Below, piece after piece: positions 13,466-25,363 of a DNA stretch of 64,000 bases. Position numbers and translations under genes: made by a program. The stretch comes from Polyporus tsugae. Lineage: Eukaryota > Basidiomycota > Agaricomycetes > Polyporales > Polyporaceae. The notes beneath the pieces are model-generated. The model saw only the letters and a program-made list of their open reading frames with translations, did no database searches and had not been told where the DNA came from. Each line of letters begins with the position of its first letter. Within the stretch, counting starts at the first letter, position 1. Where the stretch lies: the NCBI GenBank assembly GCA_024305745.1, contig JAHRBS010000010.1, positions 193,501 to 257,500 of the forward strand, in the 5' to 3' direction.

Positions 13466-13677
13466 TGTGGATAGGCAGAGCGAGAACGACGAAGACGGTG
13501 AGGAGCTTGCAGGGGGCTCGTCGAACGCGTCCTTGGATCGCGAAACGCGCGTAGCGATTTTGAGGCTCCGCCATTTCTCCGCCCTATGGGTCGACTCGAT
13601 ATTTGAAGCTCCGCTTGTATCCCCTCGAGGAACGGTTCCGACAAGGTCGGGCTTGCACTGTAACCACGTCCTGAAGA
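13466..13677. promoter_or_regulatory. Shared bidirectional promoter of RVB1 and HAP5
   Basis: Only 212 bp separate the two divergent start codons, so the core promoters must overlap. No TATA box is evident, which suits housekeeping genes. Confidence 0.6.
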
Positions 13678-14496
13678 ATGTCCTCACCAAAACCGTTTGT
13701 CCAACCCGGAGAGCCTCTGAATGACTTTCTACGCTCGTTCTGGCAGAGGCAAATTGATGCTGCGGAACAAGAGACTCCTGACTACCGCCATCCGCCGCTT
13801 CCTCTCGCACGAATCAAGAAGGTCATGAAGAGCGACCCGGATGTCAAAGTATGCTTCATTGCCATCTGAACGCAGTAGTGGTTGCATCTCATTGGGCATG
13901 ACATGGTAGATGATTGCAGCGGATGGTGCGTCTTGACAGAGCCCTCTACTTTGTTCGCGTGAAACCCACAAGGCTCCCGCTCCCAGCCCCAATCCTCTTC
14001 TGCAAAGCTTGCGAGAGTACGTGCATTTATGTCCATCTTGCCTTGTACCTGTCTCAAATACAGTGGTCTTACACCCATAGTCTTCATTGCGGAGATCACC
14101 GCCCGCGCCTTCATCATTGCCGACTCCAATAAACGGCGAACGCTCTCGCGCGCCGACATCGCAAAAGCTCTGAGCAAGTCAGACCAATTCGACTTCCTCA
14201 TCGACATCGTCCCTCGCGAGGAGCCTCCAGGCGGCCTGGCACAAGGTGTTGGCGCAGCGGGTCGCGCACAAAAGAAGGGTGGACCGAACGGCACACTATC
14301 CGCGGTCAGTTCTCGTACCAACCCAGTCCATGTGCACCACGTTCTTATATATGCCGTGGGGCAGGCGACGCAAATTCTGGAAGATGCCCAAGGCGGAGGG
14401 CTAGAGAGCGGTGAAGGAAATGCAGAAGGCGTCCATACTGTGGATCTGGAGCAGGTATGTTCTCGTCGACCCTCAGCGCGTCCCCCGTGTCCTTAA
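13678..14496 (+). CDS. HAP5: CCAAT-binding factor subunit HAP5 / NF-YC
   Basis: Histone-fold subunit of the heterotrimeric CCAAT-binding transcription factor in the nucleus. Exons are 13678-13848, 13910-13925 (16 nt only), 13987-14016 and 14081-14496, giving 210 aa in frame. The N-terminal [16 protein letters not shown] leads, across two introns, into [15 protein letters not shown], then [20 protein letters not shown] and [19 protein letters not shown], the NF-YC histone fold. The 3' end is uncertain. A GTATGT at about 14457 could be a donor leading to a further exon, and the stretch from about 14306 to 14365 could be a 60-nt in-frame intron. Confidence 0.92.
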
Positions 14497-16576
14497 GTGT
14501 CTCGCATCCATAGCTCCAGTCGCTCCTCCAACCCCCAGGCGCTATGGAACCCCGTGCTCACCCATAATTTCCATCCGCTTGTACTGTTGGACTCTGCCCG
14601 CTTTTATATTGTGTGATCTCGCTGTCGGTTGTATTTTTTACTCTGTTAATAGCATGTCTGATAGACCTCCTGAAGAACGTACTTCGCGCTGACATAGATC
14701 TCAGATCTCCTGATTTCTCAACCTCAACATATGCATGCACACCATCATACGAGACAACTTTACACCAGGCAGTCATCTGGGGCTGGACTCAGGCCTAGCT
14801 CGGAATCTCTTTGCCGTCCTGTCTCATTGCCCGCCTTCTAAGGGCGGCATTTACCTCATCGTTCTACATAAGGTTTGTGCCCTTGGTGTCAAGCACAAAC
14901 TCTATGCACAACGTTGGACGTCTTCAACGTCAACAGGTGCTTGCTCACTCACGTCAGCAGGATCCCAAAACATGTCGCAAGGTCTTTCGGTCTCTCCCCC
15001 CACGTGAGTGCAGTTGCCTATGGTGTCTCGCAAATGCCATATAGTGACCCGATGTATAGAGAATGGTATAACGCCCTGAATAGTCTCGACGCCACGCGCC
15101 ATGGTAAGACCGGGGGACTTGTATACCACGGCACTGTACTCGCGCACACAACACCGTCCCTCCCCCCACAAAAGCTTGTCCGCCGCCTCTCAGATTAAGC
15201 ACAACGCACGCACGGTGCATCGTGGAGACTGCCAGTGGTGACGAGTCCAGGCCTCGAAGGCTCGCAATCATCCCACGTACACGAAGACCCCAAACCAAAT
15301 TCGAGCCTTGGTTTTGGCTTTGATGCGCGAGTCCGGCGCGACACATGCTCCACTACAATGCGGCGAAGGTCATCCTCCTGCGTGCGATGTGCCACGCCCG
15401 GGACGCTGGGGTCTGCTTCTATCCCATGTCCACTTGGTCCGTCCTTCATTTCCGTTCTCTCAAGATCAAGCGTCAGAAATAGATCGTCGGAGCATTCACC
15501 CCGCTGAGGGAGCATCTCGTTGGCTTAGAAGTGCTAGAACATATCAGCTTACTGCACGCTTTACTCCCGGGCGCCGCGCTCCCTACTAGCTGCAGGTCTC
15601 TCAGCAAGGGTAAACTTCGTCTAGGGCTCGGAACGAAATCTTCTGGGTTTTCTGTTCAAACGGCACATCAGAGTCTTTCAAAGCCTCTTCCAATACAAGT
15701 TACACAACTCCATGTTTGCCCAACAAGAGGAGGGTTCCACTGCCACCGTTCCAGTTCGAGCGACGCGTTTAACCGCTGGTTTAGGCGCTCGTCCGTTCGA
15801 TACTGTATTCGAATTTCGGATCCCTTGGCCTCCGCTTAGAGTCTAGACTATCCGAACCTAAAATCTGCTGCGCCTTTGGGCCACAGGTCTTTCTCACAAA
15901 GCAAGTACGTACAACCCGAGCCAGGTGCGTACATTCGTTTCATTCGTATCATGGCATGGACAACAGGGATCTGACAACCCGCGCAAGCTGACTAACAGGT
16001 AATGTAAACCGCTCAATGTCCCGCGGGTGGTGCTGGATGTAGCAGTCATTGCTTACGCTCTCTCGATGACAACGAGATCTTTCCGCACCAGGCCGGCTCC
16101 CAGCGTGAGACTGCAACCAGCGTATGTAAGTACTAATTTAAACCAGTTGCGTGCCGATTCCGTCCAGCTGCGCTCACACGATGCTCGCAAATATGCCGCA
16201 GCTAATAAGCCTCATGCTTATGTGCGCCGGGACGACACCCCAAGCCCAACTTCAAGGTTCAACCACGCGCAGTCATGCTTGGGAGACTACAGTATTCCGA
16301 TCGAGTGAGTACCTTATTACACTGCCGCAGAGTTCCTGTTCGGTACCGCCCCAAAACTAAACTTTGCTATTACCGAGGCCAAAAACATCATCATCCACTG
16401 CTGTAACAAAACCCCCCCCCTTTAGCCAAAATGAAAGCGGAAACGAATGTGAGACTGGAGCACGCGAGTGGAGAACAGTCAGCGAAATGGACGCGAAGGA
16501 GCGAAATGACAAGGGTACGTACCTTCTTGTAAACGCGAGATTATTGCGGGCGTGCTGCCCTTGAGCTCCGAGTAGC
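14497..16576. other. Intergenic, no gene supported
   Basis: Contains the 3' end of HAP5 and possibly a last HAP5 exon ending near 14618. A minus-strand frame at 15515-15195 looks faintly coding but has no domain, start or splice support. Confidence 0.35.
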
Positions 16577-16972
16577 TTAGGCGGAAGGGGTGGGGACCGC
16601 GCGGGTGACGGTGTGCGAGACGGTCCACACCGTGGTTTGCGTGAGGGTGGTGACGAAAGGAGCCTCTGCGAGACGGGAATTGTGCCAGTGAGCAGAGCGG
16701 TCGAAAAGGGGGGTGGGTGACATCGTTGAACGTACTCGTCATCATGCTCTGGAGCACGCGCGTCGCGGTGAAGGTGTCGGTGGTGAAGTGGGTCGTAAGG
16801 CTGAGCTGATCAGCGTCGGCGGAAGCGTCCGCAGGGTCCGCGGGCTGGAAACGGCAACGGCAACGGCAAGTCAGTTGCAAAGCGGGCGGCGAGTGGGTGC
16901 ACGACGGCGACGAACCGCGGCGAACGCAACAGCGACGAAGCTGACGAGGGTGAGGAGAGTCTTGAACTGCAT
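16577..16972 (-). CDS. Small secreted protein, 84 aa
   Basis: Three exons join in frame: 16972-16916, 16844-16736, 16665-16577. The first exon codes MQFKTLLTLVSFVAVAFAA, a clear signal peptide. The mature part is short and rich in Thr, Ala and Asp, with TTHFTTDTFTATRV, then FVTTLTQTTVWTVSHTVT, and ends after TPSA. There are no cysteines in the mature part, so it is not a hydrophobin and not a cysteine-rich effector. Short Thr-rich secreted proteins of unknown role are common in wood-decay basidiomycetes. A TATAAG element lies at about 17061-17070. The third exon depends on a GTACGT donor at 16735 and a TCGCAG acceptor at 16666. Confidence 0.6.
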
Positions 16973-19900
16973 GTCGCTGAGGTTGGTGAGAAGGTGTGAG
17001 GCGGAGGAAGAGAACTTGAGACGAATGGGAAGCTGAGTGTCGGAAGATGCTGAAGCCGAAGCTTATAAGTACCCAACGGATAAATCAAGTCGTGTTCTGA
17101 CGAAAGGTAACGCCTACCATATGGCGGTGCGGGACTTGGCTGCAAGAAGTAGACGGTCCGATAGTCGCGCGAGGCGCAGTCGATCATGCTCCATGGTTCG
17201 CACCGAGACATTTTGCCTGAGCCTGATGAGCGAGCGAATGAACTCAGGTGCCTGGCACTTCCTTGGCGCAGTGTCTCTGCTGCCTCCAAACGAGTGTCGC
17301 ACCGCGCGTTTGTGAGGGAAAAATCATCCAATCGCAGTCACGTTGGCGGCGCGCGGACGGACGAGCAGTGCGCGTTCGTCGCCCTCCAAGCTGCGGACGC
17401 ACCGCCTGTGCAGTTCAACAACCGCGCGGGGCGACCTTCGCAGAGCTTGCTAAGCCCGTGTATGCAATCTGTTCATTTACGTACTCTGCACAGTCTGCAC
17501 TACAAAATCCAGATGACTCACGTGAGGTTGGTCCGATAACCGCACCGCAGTACTAGTGTGCTTCGCCGGCTCCACAACGCTTACCTCCAGGAATCTTCGA
17601 CAAGCTTAAGGCACTGATCCCTACATAGCGACACAACCCTCCTTCGAAACGATTTCTCCGAGCAGAGACAGAGTTGACATACAGAGTATGGTAGTGCCGA
17701 GTACCACTTCGACAAACGTCGTACGTTTCTGACTCGGAACATTGGTCGTATTTGTCGTTTCACAAGGCAGCAGAACCACACCAAACGTGAAGTCTGCGGT
17801 GGTAAGCAAGTGAACTTATTACAGTATGGTGCATGGTGACCGGATGGCCCAAGGTGTTATCAGCGCTAGGAGCTAGGAGGCTGCCGAAGAGGCGACTTCT
17901 AGGCTCTAGCCTCCAATGTAACCTATGTATATCAAGCATTCGGACGTTAATCGGGGGTCGGGGCCACAGTCGACGGAAACCCGAACACAATGGCGAACAC
18001 TTGCCGAGAAGGGAGGGCTTCAACGACTGTTAGTACCCAGAAAGACGGCCGATGCGCCCCTCTCCCCCCAGGCCAAACCAATCACTTTTCTCCGGTGCGC
18101 TGCATATGAATACCTGTCGCGATTCATCATCCTGGAGAACATGCCCAAACATTGAGGCCCGCCTTAGAAATTTTACTAATAACGTACGTATTACGGAACC
18201 ACACTCTCCGTAGCGCCGGCACGGGTTCCTATGCCGGAGCACGGCCTCGCAGTTCTGCACTGCACTAATTGTGCCAATTTACGATGGAAATCGCTTACAG
18301 ACGGTTCGACGCACCAGGTTCTTGCCGCCAAAGAGCTCCACGACGTCGAGGTTCAAATGCGAGGAGGAACCATACTGGGAGCGAGCGATCGCAAGAAGCT
18401 CTGTGGCTGTTGGCCGTTGACCGAGAGGGCGGTGTCATCGTCGGCCAAGTTCGAAGGTGGTCGAAAGGACGCAAGAAGGACAATATTGATTCGGGTAAGT
18501 GCGTTCGCCGCATGACGCAGAGCAGGCGAGAGCCGGCTCCAATCCTAAACAGCGCTCTTCGGGGGAACAGTTCAGCCCGCAGCTTAACGCCCCTCTACGT
18601 ACAATCGACCACGGCAGCCACCATCGTTTGACACTGCAATGGACAGACCTGGGTGCTTCCCACAATTGTCTCTGACGTATGCAAAGTTGTGGAGGCCTGT
18701 ACGCTCGTGTACGCTGAAAGGTCCGCCCGAGCCAAACATCAGCTATCTAAAGTTGCGCAGTCACCGGCATGGGGCCGCACGTACCTGGGGTTCTAATATC
18801 GACAAAGGTGGATTCACGATCTTTGAGGAAAACCCGAAAGGGTGACGTTTTCGGAGTATGGTATGACACATACAGATTGCACATTGCAACACCTCAAAGC
18901 GTTACATGTGAGCAACCTACTCCAAAGGTTAGACACCGAGGCGCATGGAAAGTAAAACCTGACCAAGATGACTTCCGGATTCAATCCAACGTTCCGACGC
19001 ACTGTGAACTCCAAGTACGTCTGGCTCGGACACGTTGAGTGTTGCTGACGCCGACGGTGTATCGAGGTTGCCCGCTCGCATCGCGGCAGCAATGGTGGCC
19101 TGACTTGCTGCGACATAGAAGTCCACATGGTCACTTGGTTCGAACAGGATCACGACTGCCCTTCAAAGGAGAAGAGATGAAGTCAGCCAATTTGGCAACC
19201 TTGGAAAGCCAGACCGTAGAAGACATCAGAGATCAAGGCCTGTGGACCCGAGGAAATCAGAACGATGGAGTCAGCAGGTGGACGACGAACCAGTAACCAG
19301 TTCCCCGCTCACAGGCTAACCCGGTAAGGCCGTCATCACCGCTGAAATCCCTCGAGTCAGCAAGTATGAAACCGTAATCGTTGGATAGGACTCGATGAGT
19401 CTCGATTCGAGACCGGAAAGTCAGCGGGCAGCTCATCGTGTGCACTGAACCAGACGGCAACTCGACTCAGACAAGTTGTACAAGAGGTGCGCTCAATCTG
19501 GACATATGAGCATTACATGTTACTGGCGAAATGAGATATATCGCGCCAGCAGAAGAGGAGGGGGCGATGGGTGAGGACGGATAAGCTGGCTTCGGAGCGC
19601 CAATGCCGAGAGGAGGTAGACGCCTAGACGGAGCCGCGTGGCAGTTGTGGTCAACCGCTCCTCCTCCTCCTTCTGCGATTGCTGGCTTCCTCCGCAAAAA
19701 TGCCTCACGTCTCCATGTCTAACTTGTACCCTCCTTCGCCATGTAATTGTTTCGCTTCGTTTCAAACGTCCCATGTGCGAACGAACCTCTGAGTTCTTGG
19801 TGCACGAACAACGACTCCGATCCTGGCGCGCGGTGGCGGCGAATTCAGGTCATAGCGGTGTGCGCAGGGTCTCCGCCATAGTTATCCATCTCGAATATCC

Positions 19901-20606
19901 TGCAGCTGCACGTAATTATCTAGGCACTTCGTCTCTTTGATCTGTCACCTCAACTCATGCCACTTGCGACGAATTCGTCCGCAGTCCGCTCGCTGATGCG
20001 TATCGTCGGCCTCTTGAGCAATATTTGCGACTGAAGACGCGTATGCATCGGAGGCGGGCCATCCAGGTAAGCAGTCGGATGACCCGCCTTGTAGTGATGC
20101 GTACTTGAGCCGTTGCCGTTATTCTGCAGGTCCATCTGTTTGTTTCAGCCGCTACACCAGGACAGGGGAATCACCATGTGGGTCTCCGAGTTGGCGTGAT
20201 CCATGCTTTGCCCCGCGTCCGTCGCATCTGGTCAGTTTTCTGGCTTAATCGGGTGTTGATGGAGGCTCTCAAGTCTCAGACACCGCAGCTGCGGCCTCGG
20301 GTGTGCCTTGCTCTGCCGGTGGTTAACCCGCTCAGCGGCGAGCCCAATGTGCGCGTGACTTTGGCAGTCCTCGAGACCGTTTCTGATACTATTACGAGAG
20401 CCTACTCTAGAGCTACGGAGAAGACATCCCCACTGAACTGATTCCGTGCCGAAGAACGACTCGGTGCCGAACCCTATGCCGCTCATCGAGACACGAAGAT
20501 ATAAAGCCCTTGAGATACGTCTCCTTCTTACTCACAGCTCACTTCGGTGTTTTGCGTCCTCTCCAGTTCTCCAGACAGTGTCCTCTCATTTGCTCATTGT
20601 TGCAGA
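16973..20606. other. Long intergenic region with laccase 1 promoter
   Basis: About 3.6 kb with no supportable gene. The right end holds the laccase 1 promoter, with TATAAA at 20500-20505. Scattered frames (for example 18231-18631) lack domains and splice support. Confidence 0.4.
20500..20505 (+). promoter_or_regulatory. TATA box of laccase 1
   Basis: TATAAA 102 bp upstream of the ATG at 20607. Confidence 0.6.
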
Positions 20607-22414
20607 ATGAGCAAGTTCTCGTCTTTTGCAGGGCTCATCGCCCTTTCCTTTTCCCTTTCTTACACTCGTCTTGTTGCCGGTGCTATTGGCCCGACGGCCG
20701 ACCTGACGATTTCCGACGCTGTGATCTCTCCCGACGGCTTCCCTCGTGCAGCCATTGTGATGAACGGTGTGTTCCCTGGGCCCCTCATTACAGGCAACAA
20801 GGTTTGTACTTTCCGTTGTCGTAGCGCATCCTCGTTGACTTACCATATGCACTCAGGGCGCGAATTTCCAAATCAATGTCATTGACGACTTGACTAATGC
20901 CACTATGCTGACCGCGACCACCGTTGTGAGTCTGCATGTGGCCTATTATTTTCGCGTATCTATTTACTGACATCCTGGCTCTGTAGCACTGGCACGGTCT
21001 GTTCCAGAAGGGCACCAACTGGGCTGATGGCCCTGCCATGGTCAACCAGTGCCCCATCTCACAGGGCAACTCGTTCTTGTACGACTTCACCGCGACCGAC
21101 CAGGCCGGCACGTTCTGGTACCACAGCCACTTGTCCACGCAGTACTGCGATGGCCTTCGCGGTCCTCTCGTGGTGTATGACCCGGATGACCCTCATGCGA
21201 GCCTCTATGACATCGACGATGAATCTACGATCATCACCCTCGCAGACTGGTACCATATCGCCGCCCGCCTCGGCCCTCGCTTCCCGTGAGTACGGCCTTG
21301 TCTTCTCTCAGCTCTGGTACTCATGTTTTCGGGTAGTGCGGGTGCCGACTCTGTCCTGATCAATGGACTTGGCCGCTTCACTGACGGTAACTCCACCGAT
21401 CTCGCGGTGATCAACGTTACGCAGGGAAAGCGCTACCGTTTCCGCCTTCTCTCCTTGTCGTGCGACCCCAACTTCATGTTCTCGATCGACAACCACAACA
21501 TGACCGTCATCGAGGCTGATGCTGTCAACCACCAGGCGCTCACCGTCGACGAGATCCAGATCTTCGCCGGCCAGCGTTACTCGTTCGTCCTCACCGCCGA
21601 CCAGGCTGTCGACAACTACTGGATTCGTGCCCTGCCGAACAAAGGTACCATTTCGTTCGCTGGTGGTATTAACTCGGCCATCCTTCGCTACTCCGGTGCC
21701 GACGACATTGAACCCACGACTACCCAGACCGGCGGCAGCAACCCGCTCGTCGAGTCGCACCTTGTCCCCCTCACAGACCTCGCTGCGCCCGGCACGGCGA
21801 CGCGGGGCGGCGTCGACTACGCACTTAACATGGGCTTCTCGTTCAACGGCACCGAGTTCTTCATCAACGGCACGCCTTTCGTCTCCCCAAGCGTCCCCGT
21901 CCTCCTGCAGATCCTCTCCGGCACCACGAACCCGGCGGACCTCCTGCCCAAGGGCAGCATCTACGCGCTACCCGCGAACGCGTCGATCGAGATCTCGTTC
22001 CCCATCGTCGGGAATAACGCCCCGGGCACGCCGCACCCCTTCCATCTGCACGGCCACACGTTCCACGTCGTCCGGAGCGCGGGCCAGACCGACTACAACT
22101 ACGTCGACCCGCCCCAGCGCGACGTCGTGAGCACCGGCCAGGCGGGCGACAACGTCACGATCCGCTTCACGACGAACAACCCCGGCCCGTGGTTCCTCCA
22201 CTGCCACATCGACTTCCACCTGGAGGCCGGCTTCGCGGTCGTTTTCGCAGAGGACACGCCCGACGTCGCGGCGACGGAGACCCCCACGAGTGAGTTTGCT
22301 TTTTTTTTGTGTGTGCCTTGATGCATGCTTGGGTCGATGTTGACGCGCTCTTGTCTAGCTGCTTGGGAGAACCTGTGCCCCATCTACGCCTCGGCGTACC
22401 CCACTGGCCTCTAA
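20607..22414 (+). CDS. lcc: Laccase 1 (AA1 multicopper oxidase, Phe axial)
   Basis: Extracellular oxidase of phenols and lignin fragments that reduces oxygen to water. Five exons join in frame to 523 aa: 20607-20801, 20857-20925, 20987-21285, 21337-22289, 22359-22414. The signal peptide ends near LVAG and the mature protein begins [11 protein letters not shown]. All copper-ligand motifs are present: HWHG (H89, H91), [13 protein letters not shown] (H134, H136), HPFHLHGH (H421, H424, H426) and [14 protein letters not shown] (H476, C477, H478, H482). Residue F487, ten after the cysteine, takes the axial type-1 copper position, as in high-potential laccases. It has fewer introns than laccase 2; the intron that splits DDE-STI there is absent here. 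Confidence 0.97.
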
Positions 22415-25363
22415 GCCTACCGTCGTCCCGAGAGCCATCACGACGAGTGAAACGAGCTGGGCGCTGCAAACGTCATTGTGCACCTTCTGTCGCTACACGA
22501 GTCTGCCCCATGTGGAACTGGCTGTCGATTGGACACGGGCAATATTTCGTCGTTATTTGTTGTTGTACTTCTTTTGTTGTATTTTCTTGCGGTGGTTGTC
22601 AAAATGGTCACATCTAAGTTAACACTTCTGTCTGTTTGAGATGACGAACGCGCTCGACTGGGATCCGGACCGATGGAAAAGATTCACCGTAAAGCTCGTG
22701 GACAGCCTGGTGCCACATGAGTCGCGCACAAAACGACTCGGTGCTGGCAGTGGTGGTTCTGACGTAGTACTTAAGTACTTCACCCAGGTGTCTCGGACAA
22801 TGCCGGCGACGCATATGTTGTCGTTTAGTCTGACTTGTCCGAGTCGCGCTAGGGTACTTAGCTATAGGTGACGAAGTCCTTGGTCTCCAGATCTGAGTCT
22901 CCGGCGCGTCCCAGAGAGTAGACGTAGATAGGGTCGTTCGTGGCCTTCAAGTTGTGTTACTGCATGACCGCCGCCGCCGCCGGCTGTCAGCTGAGGAACT
23001 TGAAAATGTGGCTATAACTTTACACAGGATGCTGACTAATGTAACGCCCACTTGGGCTTTCTCCGCTGGCAAACTTGCTCTTGACCTTGGCCCGTTCCCC
23101 CCCCGACGACGACACCACGCGTTTCACTGCTATTCATCAATTTACTGCCTCTGTCACCTCTCCTCGCACGTCTGAAGCTCCCCCATGGGCCATGACCTCG
23201 GATCCGACAATGAACGCCCTTCCAAGTCTTGGCCCCGATCTCGGTCTGGCATCAAACTGCGCCCAAGAACGCTGTTCGAGATTTTGTTGATTTTGGAGGG
23301 CTAGATTGAGGAACGAACTGGACGGACGAGACAGACATCGGTGCTGAGCCTGTCTAACGGTTGTGTAGGGTGTGCTCTTGTACGTGCGCCCATTACGTGT
23401 CCATATCCCCCGTCTTCACGATTATCTCTTGGGGCTACTTGCATAGGCCCGAACCGTGTGCTCGTGGTGTTGTTGCGCCTTTTTCATCTCTCCCAACACA
23501 TGCGCAGGCGCTGCTCTCGCCAGTGACCTGTGGGTACGACTCGTCCGGGGAGAGCAGCGTTCTCGGAATGAAGACCCTCTCCCCGTTGCACTTGAGTCGT
23601 CGTCGTCCCTTTGGTCGTTCTCACAACCAACACTGCTGCTGCTCGAAAGATAGCTTGTGGCGGGGGTGAGAATGTGTGGCGCACGAGGAGACGGTTGAAG
23701 ACACGTTGATTTCCGCTGGGCGTTTCGTTCATCTTTAGAGACTTCTGTTCTGTTCTCATTTTTCGCCTAAGCAAAGTATTTTGTGTAGAGTACGCGGCGT
23801 GCATAATCTAGCAGAGTGCTACTCCTAGATTATTGATTACACTTCCGCGCGTAAGTAAGCTTCTATCCAGACACCGAGATCTTGCGCAGATCATTACGGT
23901 CATGAGTCGTCAAGGACGGTGTCCCCAATTACGCTCCCGAGAGTCTAAAAGGATCTCTTCAGGCTCTTCCCCCTCTCTTTTCCTTTCTGGCCATCCACCC
24001 AACTCCCCCCTCATGCTATCAAGTTGTTGCCACGCTCGTAAGCGGCTGCACGACGATCTCTCTTGGCGATCGTACGTGTACACTTGGACCAGGGCCGCCC
24101 AGCCAAAGCATATGGCTCTATCCCATTTTCAGGAGGATCGTCGCAGCATCATGCATCAGTGTTGACCTTATCGGAGATGGTTTCGAGCGACGACTAAGTT
24201 ACATATGACTTTCCCTGTTCAATAACCGGAACGCTGGATGCGATGGCCTGGTGGGGCACCTCGGAAACTAGGTGAGGATCCATCTGATATGGCGAAGCAC
24301 CTACATACATATCCAACACTGACATACTGCATGCAGGAACGGAACTTCACGGGGTGCCTAAATGCCCGGTCGGTCATTTACCACTGCCTAACACATGGGA
24401 CGGGGCAGGCATGAGGGAATCCCGTTCAGTACACGGTTTGGGGCTAGGTTCGGAGCTATCAGTGAGTACTGTTGTCGCATGTTTCGGCTTCATGTAACAA
24501 ATGTATACACAGGCTGCTTCTGAATCGGTACAATTTACGCGATGTCCAAATCGTCGCGTTCTCGTGGGTTACCCGAAGGTTACCCCATTTCGTCGACAAT
24601 GCGTTCGCATCACTTCTAATGCAGGTGTTACAGATATTTATGTCTATCGGGCTTTCAAGAAGAAAATATTCATAGCTAGTTCGGCAGCTCATGTTAGGTA
24701 CGTGCGGAACCTCCACCCCCCCACGGCATGTTCGGCAAGTCGTACGTGTTGACATGTACTTCCTAGACGTGGCTACATACCTGCGTCTTAATTCTATGTA
24801 TGTCATGAAAGACTCAGACATGCAGAGCAAGCAGCGTGTCTCCGCGCGTTTCACAAACGCTTCGCAGGCGTTAGGCTGTATGAGGAAACGTTGATCACTT
24901 TGCCGTGCTCCACACATGGCGCGCAACAGAGTTATTTTCGGTGTCCGTATACCTAGTTGGGGTTCACTAGTCAGTGATCAATGATATTAGCAATCTGAGT
25001 CGGCGCCGTATCAAGAAAAACGATGTAAAGCTACCATGTTGTTCAGTCAACTTCACTTTAGCCCCGTCGTTCTACTAAATTGACCTTCACCCGTCCATTC
25101 TTCGACGCTTGCTCTGAAAATTGATGGATTATTTTCAAACACCCGGTAGGTACTTCGCACATGCTTGAAAATCTGAGCTAAATTGATCTTGACAGATTGC
25201 CGGACACATTGTGGCGTCCGATCGTGTTCGTCGCGTGGATATCTGCCCCAGCGTCCGTTCCTCCAGATCCGCTCTCCGAAGGGCAGTGTATAAGGCAGCG
25301 TTCAACGAGGTCCCCTTGTGCTTATCACCCTGTGTCGTGGCCTGCTCGCCCCCACGCTGCCTG
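22415..25363. other. Long gene-poor interval and GH79 promoter
   Basis: About 2.9 kb with no supportable gene, RNA or repeat. A TATAAG at 25289-25294 lies 75 bp before the GH79 start. Confidence 0.4.
25289..25294 (+). promoter_or_regulatory. TATA box of the GH79 gene
   Basis: TATAAG 75 bp upstream of the ATG at 25364. It also argues against any start further upstream in the same open frame. Confidence 0.5.
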
